Source of the DNA: an uncultured Desulfovibrio sp.
GTDB taxonomy: Bacteria > Desulfobacterota > Desulfovibrionia > Desulfovibrionales > Desulfovibrionaceae
Direction: 5' to 3'
Assembly: GCF_949282365.1 (NCBI RefSeq)
Contig: NZ_CASDOY010000029.1
Coordinates: forward strand, 1 to 29,382
Length of the DNA stretch: 29,382 nucleotides
Position numbers and translations under genes: made by a program
Part shown: positions 23,906-29,382 of the stretch, piece by piece
Layout of the letters: every line of letters starts with the position of its first letter
How positions within the stretch are numbered: position 1 is the stretch's first letter
Notes under the pieces: generated by a model
What the model saw: the letters and a program-made list of their open reading frames with translations, nothing else
The model's database searches: none
Told to the model about the DNA's origin: nothing

Positions 23906-24799
23906 ATGAAAGCACTGTTCGCCTGTCTGGCCATGTTCTGCGCCCTGTGCGCGGCCCTGCCCGCCCAGGCCCAGCCCATCCCCGGCGCCAAGTACACCTA
24001 CACGCTGAAAAGCGTCATGCCCGTGGCCGGTCGCCAGGGTGTGGCCTGCGACGGCAAATTCATCTATGTGAGCTGCAGCAAGGCCCTGTACAAATACGAC
24101 ATGAACGGCAAACTGGTGGCCGAGAACAAGAACCCCTTTGAAGGCTACTCCATCCCCTCCAACCATATCGGCGACATCGACGTCTACAACGGCGAGCTCT
24201 ATGTGGGCGCCGAGAACTTCATGGACGGGGTGGGCAAGGACATCCAGATCGCCGTCCATGACGCCAATACCCTGAAATTCAAGCGTACTTTCAAGTTCGA
24301 ACCCAAGTCCGGGCAGGAAGAGGTCTCCGGCATCACCGTGGATCCGGTCAAGAAGACCGTGTGGATGTGCTCCTGGGTGGGCGAGGAAAGCGGCCGCTAC
24401 CTCTATGAATACGACCTCAAGGGCAACTATCTGCGCAAGGTGCATCTGCAGCCCGTGCCCCAGTGGGTGCAGGGCGTGTTCTACTACGACGGTTCCCTGT
24501 TCATGACCGCCGACGACGGCACCGCCGACGACAACGAGCCCGACCACCTCTACCGCATCGACATCACCTCGGCCAGCAATGCCCACGTCTACATGGAAAA
24601 GGTCTTTGACGAAGCCATCAAGCAGGGCGAGATCGAAGGCCTGTGCGTGGATCCCTCCACCGGCGACCTGCTGGTGCACATGAACCGCGGCGCGCGCATC
24701 GTGCTGGGCATGGGCAAGGGCTTCTACCCCGGCTACACCGAAGAGATCCACGAAATCTACCGCTACGAAATGAAGGCCAAGCGTCCCCCGCGCCGCTAG
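23906..24799 (+). CDS. Secreted beta-propeller protein of unknown function
   Basis: A 297-residue exported protein. The first ~21 residues are a signal peptide (ALFACLAMFCALCAALPAQA, then Q). The mature part has five to six degenerate repeats of the form G-[IV]-x-[VC]-D-x-x-x-x-x-[VIL]-[YW]-[VM], such as GVACDGKFIYVS, DIDVYNGELYVG, GITVDPVKKTVWMC, GVFYYDGSLFMT and GLCVDPSTGDLLVH, which fits an NHL/YncE-like propeller. No catalytic motif is seen, and the cell location would be the periplasm. A start at 23903 is also possible, but 23906 gives better spacing to GAAGGAGGA (23892-23900). The gene is a single unit with its own terminator. I do not recognise a characterised homologue. Confidence 0.8.
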   Translation: MKALFACLAMFCALCAALPAQAQPIPGAKYTYTLKSVMPVAGRQGVACDGKFIYVSCSKALYKYDMNGKLVAENKNPFEGYSIPSNHIGDIDVYNGELYVGAENFMDGVGKDIQIAVHDANTLKFKRTFKFEPKSGQEEVSGITVDPVKKTVWMCSWVGEESGRYLYEYDLKGNYLRKVHLQPVPQWVQGVFYYDGSLFMTADDGTADDNEPDHLYRIDITSASNAHVYMEKVFDEAIKQGEIEGLCVDPSTGDLLVHMNRGARIVLGMGKGFYPGYTEEIHEIYRYEMKAKRPPRR

Positions 24800-24820
24800 G
24801 CCGCTGTTTGACGAATCCGC

Positions 24821-24846
24821 AAGGGCCGCCTCCGGGCGGCCCTTTT
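24821..24846 (+). terminator. Intrinsic terminator of the propeller gene
   Basis: AAGGGCCGCC (24821-24830), a TCCG loop, GGCGGCCCTT (24835-24844) and a short T-run. It starts 21 bases after the stop. Confidence 0.9.
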
Positions 24847-24847
24847 G

Positions 24848-25216
24848 CATGCCGCAGCCCCGTCCATCCCCGTACGGTCCCGCGCCCGTGCGTACGGCCT
24901 CCCGCCCCGTGCGCGCCGCATGTCCCGAATCCCCGCAACGGGCTGGTCCGCCGCGCCCGCAGCTTCGCCCCGCCCGGCCGGTCCCGCATCCGCAGGGCCG
25001 CCGAACGCCCGGCAAGCCTCCCTTCCCCCGGCCTGACGCCAGGCTCCCGCGACAGCCGCGCGGACGGCCGTGTCTTCCTGTGGCGCGCCGTCTCGGGACA
25101 GCGGCGCCCGCCCGCACAGACGGCACTCCTCCCCGTGCCGCGCCTCCCGCCCGTCTCGCGCGCGTCCCCGCTTGACGCCGCCCGCCCCGCCCGCTATGCC
25201 CATGCCGTATCATCCT
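24848..25216. other. GC-rich gap upstream of the MFS gene, no gene seen
   Basis: Open frames here translate to Arg/Pro/Ala-rich sequence with no ribosome binding sites or family features. The related pairs CCCGTACGG (24868) and GTGCGTACGG (24888) are the only small repeats I noticed. The promoter of the MFS gene should be here but is not identifiable. Confidence 0.4.
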
Positions 25217-25228
25217 GAGGAGACCGGC

Positions 25229-26389
25229 ATGGACCTGCACAAAATACTGCTCATTTCCCTGGGGCATCTCAGCTGCGACATCAACGGCGGCGCGCTGCCC
25301 TCGCTGATGCCCTATCTGGCCGGGGCCCACGGCTTCAACTATCAGGCCGCCGGGGCCCTGATGTTCGCCTACTCGGCCACGTCCTCCCTGGTGCAGCCCG
25401 TGTTCGGCTATCTGGCCGACAGGCACGCCCGCTCCTGGTTCGTGCCGCTGGCCGTGCTGCTGGCGGGCGGCAGCCTGGGGCTGGTGGGCTTTCTGGACAG
25501 CTACTGGGCCATCTTCTTCACCCTCATGCTCTGCGGCGTGGGCGGGGCCCTGTTCCATCCCGAAGGCGCCCGCTACGCCAATCTGGTCTCCGGCAGCCGC
25601 AAGGGCGCGGGCATGAGCATCTTTTCCGTGGGCGGCAACAGCGGTTTCGTGGTGGGCCCCCTGCTGGTGGCCGGCTCCACCGCCCTGGCGGGCCTGCACG
25701 GCACGGCCGTGTTCCTCTTCCTGGCCCTGGGCACGGCCTCCTTCCTCTTTTTCCATATGCGCGGCTGGCAGCGCGAGCTGCCCCGCCCCGCCGCCGCTCC
25801 CGGCCAGGCCGAACCGCGCAACGACTGGCATGCCTTCGGCGTGCTGACCCTGGTCATCGCCTCGCGCTCCATCCTTTTTCTGGGTTTCAATACCTACATC
25901 CCCCTGTACTGGCACGACGTCTTCGGCCGCAGCGAGAGCTTCGGCGCGCTGATGCTGGCCTTTTTCTGCGTCTGCGGCGTCAGCAGCAACGTGCTGGGCG
26001 GCTTCTGGGCCGACAGGATCGGCTATGCCCGCATCATCCGCCTTTCCTGGTGGCTGGCCCTGCCCGCGGCCCTGGCCTTCGCCTGGGTGGACAGCATGTG
26101 GCTGGCGGCCCTGCTGCTGGCCCCGCTGGCCGTGGGCCTGTTCGCGCCCTTCAGCTCCATGGTGGTGCTGGGCCAGAAGCTGCTGGCGCGCAACATGGGC
26201 TTCGCCTCCGGCGTGACCCTGGGCCTGCCCATGACCGTGGGCGGCATGGCCATGCCCCTCCTGGGCTGGATCGCGGACGATTTCGGCGGTCTGGGCGTAT
26301 CCATGGCCTGCCTGGTGCCGGTGGCCGCCCTGGGGGCCCTGGCCTCCCTGCGCCTGCCTGACGACATGGCCGGCGGAGGCCGCGCATGA
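25229..26389 (+). CDS. MFS transporter, fosmidomycin-resistance (Fsr) type
   Basis: A 386-residue major facilitator with about 12 hydrophobic segments. The N-terminal LLISLGHLSCDINGGALPSLMPYL and the GYLADRHARSW loop after helix 2 match the Fsr subgroup of drug exporters. GALFHPEGARYA and SVGGNSGFVVGPLL are further family stretches. A second ADRIGYAR loop marks the second half. The true substrate is unknown. The start at 25229 has GAGGAGA (25217-25223); the frame is open upstream to 25070, but that part lacks membrane character. The stop overlaps the start of the alkyltransferase gene by four bases (ATGA), so the two are translationally coupled. Confidence 0.9.
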   Translation: MDLHKILLISLGHLSCDINGGALPSLMPYLAGAHGFNYQAAGALMFAYSATSSLVQPVFGYLADRHARSWFVPLAVLLAGGSLGLVGFLDSYWAIFFTLMLCGVGGALFHPEGARYANLVSGSRKGAGMSIFSVGGNSGFVVGPLLVAGSTALAGLHGTAVFLFLALGTASFLFFHMRGWQRELPRPAAAPGQAEPRNDWHAFGVLTLVIASRSILFLGFNTYIPLYWHDVFGRSESFGALMLAFFCVCGVSSNVLGGFWADRIGYARIIRLSWWLALPAALAFAWVDSMWLAALLLAPLAVGLFAPFSSMVVLGQKLLARNMGFASGVTLGLPMTVGGMAMPLLGWIADDFGGLGVSMACLVPVAALGALASLRLPDDMAGGGRA

Positions 26390-26937
26390 AGCGCATCGCC
26401 GCCATGACGAGCCCGCTGGGCCTGCTCTGGCTGACGGAAGACTCGGGCTCCCTGGTCGCGCTGGACAGGACCGCTCCCGCCTCCTGCCCGGCGGACGGAC
26501 TGCCCCTGCCCGACGTCCCCGCGCCCTGCCCCCTGCTGCGCGAGGCCCGCGACCAGCTGCGCGCCTACTTCGCGGGCAGGCTGCGCCGCTTCGACCTGCC
26601 GCTGGCGCCGCAGGGCACGCCCTTCCAGCAGCGCGTCTGGCGGGCCCTGCAGGACATCCCCTACGGCCGTACCTGCTCCTACCGCGAGCTGGCCGCGGCC
26701 GTGGGCAATGCGCGCGCCTGCCGCGCCGTGGGCCGGGCCAACGGCCGCAATCCCCTGATGATCGTCATCCCCTGCCACCGGGTCATCGCCGCCGGCGGCG
26801 GGCTGGGCGGCTACAGCGGCGGGCTGGACTGCAAGCGCTTTTTGCTGGCCCTGGAACACGATGTCCTGTCCGGGAGCGGGGCAGGGCCCGATGCCGGCAG
26901 GAAGACGGGGCCGGTGGTTGCCTCCTGTGGCAAGTAA
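26386..26937 (+). CDS. ogt: O6-methylguanine-DNA alkyltransferase
   Basis: A 183-residue suicide enzyme that takes alkyl groups from O6-alkylguanine onto its own cysteine. The active site is IPCHRVI (C130). The DNA-recognition helix region has YREL, GNARACRAVGRANGRNP (with the arginine finger), and GGGLGGYSGGLDCKRFLL follows. The length fits the Ogt type with a short N-terminal domain. It overlaps the end of the MFS gene by four bases. The last ~25 residues are Gly/Pro-rich and not part of the fold. Pairing with a drug exporter may be incidental. Confidence 0.94.
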   Translation: MKRIAAMTSPLGLLWLTEDSGSLVALDRTAPASCPADGLPLPDVPAPCPLLREARDQLRAYFAGRLRRFDLPLAPQGTPFQQRVWRALQDIPYGRTCSYRELAAAVGNARACRAVGRANGRNPLMIVIPCHRVIAAGGGLGGYSGGLDCKRFLLALEHDVLSGSGAGPDAGRKTGPVVASCGK

Positions 26938-27063
26938 GGATACCGTGCGGGAAGATGCGCCTTCCTGTCGCCCGGGCGCCGGGCGGCCCCGCAGCGGGGG
27001 ACGGGAGGGGCATGGTTTTGTTGCGAACACGCTTCCTGCAGCCCTTTCGGACGGTGTGCGGCC

Positions 27064-27828
27064 ATGGACAAGATCCCTACCATCTGCATTGTCGACGATG
27101 ACGAGGAAATCCGTTCCCTGCTTTCCGACTATCTGAGCCGTAACGGTCTTTCCACCTGTACGGCGGGCGATGCCGCCGAGTTCCTCGAGATCCAGCGGCG
27201 CGTGCCCTGCAGCCTGATCGTCATGGACATCATGCTGCCCGGCATGAACGGGCTGGAGCTGTTCCGCACCCTGCGCGCCGAATCCACGGTGCCCGTCATC
27301 TTCCTCACTGCTCTGGGGGACACCACCGACCGCATCGTCGGGCTGGAGCTGGGCGCCGACGATTATTTGAGCAAGCCCTTCGAGCCGCGCGAGCTGCTGG
27401 CCCGCATCCGCACCGTGCTGCGCCGCACGGAAGGCGCGGCCAGGCGCGAGCTGCCCGAGACCACGCCCCTGCAGTTCGCCGGCTGGCTGCTGGACCGCAG
27501 CGCCCGCCATCTGGTGGCCCCGGACGGCGTGGTGGTCTCCCTGAGCGGCACGGAATACCGCCTGCTGGAGATCTTTTTGCAGAACCCGCAGCGCGTCATG
27601 AGCCGGGACGAGCTGCTGGAGCGCACCCAGGGCCGCAATGCCGTGCCCTATGACCGCAGCATCGACGTGCAGATCAGCCGTCTGCGCACCCGCCTGCGCG
27701 ACAACGGCCGCGAGCCCCAGCTCATCAAGACCGTGCGCGGCGACGGCTATGTGCTGGCCACGGACGTGCGCCCGCAGTTCGTGCGCCCCGCCCTGCCCGC
27801 CGACGCCCCCGTCCTTTCCGGCAAATAG
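27064..27828 (+). CDS. OmpR-family response regulator
   Basis: A 254-residue two-component regulator. The receiver domain (about 5-120) has the acidic cluster DDD 11-13, the phosphoacceptor D55 in VMDIMLPG, T82 and K104 in SKPFEP. The winged-helix DNA-binding domain follows (about 140-235: LSGTEYRLLEIFLQNPQRVM, SIDVQISRLRTRLRD, IKTVRGDGYVL). It is co-transcribed with the kinase one base downstream. The ribosome binding site is weak. The target genes are unknown. Confidence 0.96.
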   Translation: MDKIPTICIVDDDEEIRSLLSDYLSRNGLSTCTAGDAAEFLEIQRRVPCSLIVMDIMLPGMNGLELFRTLRAESTVPVIFLTALGDTTDRIVGLELGADDYLSKPFEPRELLARIRTVLRRTEGAARRELPETTPLQFAGWLLDRSARHLVAPDGVVVSLSGTEYRLLEIFLQNPQRVMSRDELLERTQGRNAVPYDRSIDVQISRLRTRLRDNGREPQLIKTVRGDGYVLATDVRPQFVRPALPADAPVLSGK

Positions 27829-27829
27829 C

Positions 27830-29254
27830 ATGCGCGCCTTCTTCGCCCGCCTCCTGCGCAAGCTGACGCCCGCCACGCTCTCCGCGCAGCTGGCGGTCAC
27901 GCTCATCGGCGGCATCATCCTCCTGCATGCCGTGGCCACCTTCACCGTGCAGCTGCTCGAGGAACGCCAGGCCGCCCGCTCCGCCCTGCTGGAACAGGCC
28001 AACAGCCTGGCCCTGTCCCTGCAGCTCCTGCACGCCGAACCCTTCGAATACAAACGCTCCCTGCTGGAACGCCTGGAACGGCTGGACGTGGTCCACCTGA
28101 GCCTGGGCGACACGCCCGATCCCGCCCGGCAGGCCCCGGACGAACGCTCCCTGTACCTGCGCCAGTGCCTGGGCCGGAACCTGGCCAGTCTGGAAGCCCG
28201 CCTGGACGCCCGGACCATGCTGACCGAAGTGCAGCGCGTCCATGTGGCCGACAGCATGAATCCCACCCTGCGCCGCCATGTGCCCTGGACCCATGTCTAT
28301 GAGAGCCGGGTCAGCGTCCGTCTGGAGGACGGCAAATGGCTGTGCGTCGTCATCAGCAGCGACGCCCATGACTTTTCGCCCAGCAGTTCGTCCGTGGGCA
28401 TGCTCATGCTCGAGGCCGGGCTGATCGTCCTGCTGATCCTGCTGGTGGTGCACCGGGTGGTGCGGCCCCTGCGCCTGCTCTCGGGCAAGGCCGAAAGTTT
28501 CGGCCGCGACCTCCATACCGCGCCCATGCCCGAGGACGGCCCCGCCGAAGTACGCGAGGCCGCGCGGGCCTTCAACAAGATGCAGGAACGCATCCGCGCC
28601 AGCGTCGGCCAGCACCGGCGCATCCTGGCCGCCGTGGCCCATGACCTGCGCACGCCCCTGACCCGCATCCGCCTGCGCGTGGAGAGCATGGACCCCGGGG
28701 ATCCCCTGCGCGCCAAGCTGCTGGGCGATATCGGCATCCTCGGCGGCATCATGGCCAACAGCGCCGAGCTGACCCGCGACGCCCTCCGGGACGAGCCCCC
28801 CGTGCGCATGGACATGAACGCCCTGCTGGACAGCCTGGTCTCCGACCGGCAGGACATGGGCCAGGACGTGCGCCTGGAAGGGAGCTGCCGCCAGCCCTGG
28901 ACCGTGCGCCCCAACAGCCTGCGCCGTTGCCTGTCCAACCTGCTGGACAATGCCCTGCATTATTCCGGCAGCGTCCGCATCCGCGTCGGCGAGGAGGCGG
29001 AAGACGTGCTGCGGATCGAGGTGCTGGATCACGGCCCCGGCATCCCGCCCGAGCTGCTGGAGCGCGTCTTCGAGCCCTTTTTCCGTCTGGACGAGGCCCG
29101 CAGCCCGCATACCGGGGGCAGCGGCCTGGGCCTGAGCATCGCCCGCAGCATGGCCTGCCGCAACGGCGGCGAACTGAGCCTGCACAACCGTCCCGAAGGC
29201 GGCCTGTGCGCCCGTCTGCGCCTGTACCGCACGGCCGGCGGCAAGACCTGCTAG
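27830..29254 (+). CDS. EnvZ-type sensor histidine kinase
   Basis: A 474-residue membrane kinase. Membrane segments are at about 20-42 and 190-209, enclosing a ~145-residue periplasmic sensor part with no recognised fold. A HAMP linker follows (about 210-262: RPLRLLSGKAESFGRD...). The phosphoacceptor is H271 in AVAHDLRTPLTRIR. The ATPase domain has SNLLDNALHYSG (N box), LDHGPGIP (G1), EPFFRLD (F) and GGSGLGLSIA (G2). The start is one base after the regulator stop, within the same operon. The architecture matches EnvZ/CpxA-like sensors, and the signal is unknown. Confidence 0.95.
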   Translation: MRAFFARLLRKLTPATLSAQLAVTLIGGIILLHAVATFTVQLLEERQAARSALLEQANSLALSLQLLHAEPFEYKRSLLERLERLDVVHLSLGDTPDPARQAPDERSLYLRQCLGRNLASLEARLDARTMLTEVQRVHVADSMNPTLRRHVPWTHVYESRVSVRLEDGKWLCVVISSDAHDFSPSSSSVGMLMLEAGLIVLLILLVVHRVVRPLRLLSGKAESFGRDLHTAPMPEDGPAEVREAARAFNKMQERIRASVGQHRRILAAVAHDLRTPLTRIRLRVESMDPGDPLRAKLLGDIGILGGIMANSAELTRDALRDEPPVRMDMNALLDSLVSDRQDMGQDVRLEGSCRQPWTVRPNSLRRCLSNLLDNALHYSGSVRIRVGEEAEDVLRIEVLDHGPGIPPELLERVFEPFFRLDEARSPHTGGSGLGLSIARSMACRNGGELSLHNRPEGGLCARLRLYRTAGGKTC

Positions 29255-29382
29255 CCCGGCCTTGCGGCCCGCGCGCCCGCTCTGGATGCCCGCTCCGGCC
29301 GCCGTGGGGACGCCACCGGAGGGCGGCACGGGACGCCACGCCGGCAGGGCACCGCCCATGCCGTGGCCGGCGCCCGCCTGCC
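29255..29382. other. Trailing edge, no gene recognised
   Basis: GC-rich sequence after the kinase stop. CTCCGG (29293-29298) and CCGGAG (29316-29321) could form a stem, without a U-run. No coding region is supported. Confidence 0.35.

Overview
The window is GC-rich bacterial chromosome (most genes strongly G/C-biased at third positions), probably from a Desulfovibrio-like sulfate reducer (Desulfovibrionaceae). The main clue is a sirohydrochlorin cobaltochelatase of the CbiK type with a signal peptide, a periplasmic form known from Desulfovibrio. A stand-alone XRE-cupin regulator beside an acyl-CoA ligase, a phenylacetate-type CoA ligase and hydrogenase maturation factor HypF fit an anaerobe of this kind. 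The species cannot be fixed from the sequence alone.

Layout: 0.2-3.1 kb, RNase II/R-family exonuclease then plsY (+). 3.5-9.2 kb, three minus-strand genes each with its own terminator: an AsmA-like envelope protein, ribosomal protein S1 (rpsA) and an RlmM-like 23S rRNA methyltransferase. 9.4-10.5 kb, a cobalamin riboswitch and the cbiK gene it should control (+). 11.0-13.6 kb, phenylacetate-CoA ligase and sfsA (-). 13.8-16.9 kb, a class I aminotransferase and a zinc-ribbon threonine synthase (+). 17.0-19.4 kb, an XRE-cupin regulator and acyl-CoA synthetase as a likely two-gene operon (-). 19.5-22.1 kb, hypF (+). 22.1-23.2 kb, an AT-rich foreign-looking patch with a CoiA-like PD-(D/E)XK nuclease gene (-), ending at a tRNA-Ala(GGC) gene. 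23.3-25.2 kb, two C-rich non-coding gaps around a secreted beta-propeller protein. 25.2-29.3 kb, an MFS exporter overlapping an O6-alkylguanine-DNA methyltransferase gene, then an OmpR/EnvZ-type two-component pair.

The genes are mostly housekeeping or metabolic. The aminotransferase, the CoA ligases and threonine synthase suggest amino-acid and organic-acid metabolism, but they are in separate transcription units.

The least expected content is non-coding. Seven related GC-rich palindromic elements sit in intergenic gaps, mainly at gene 3' ends. The cbiK leader has a B12 riboswitch followed by a hairpin that can hide the ribosome binding site. The AT-rich nuclease gene has a three-copy 8-mer upstream. 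I saw no CRISPR array, insertion sequence, integrase or clear multi-gene defence system.
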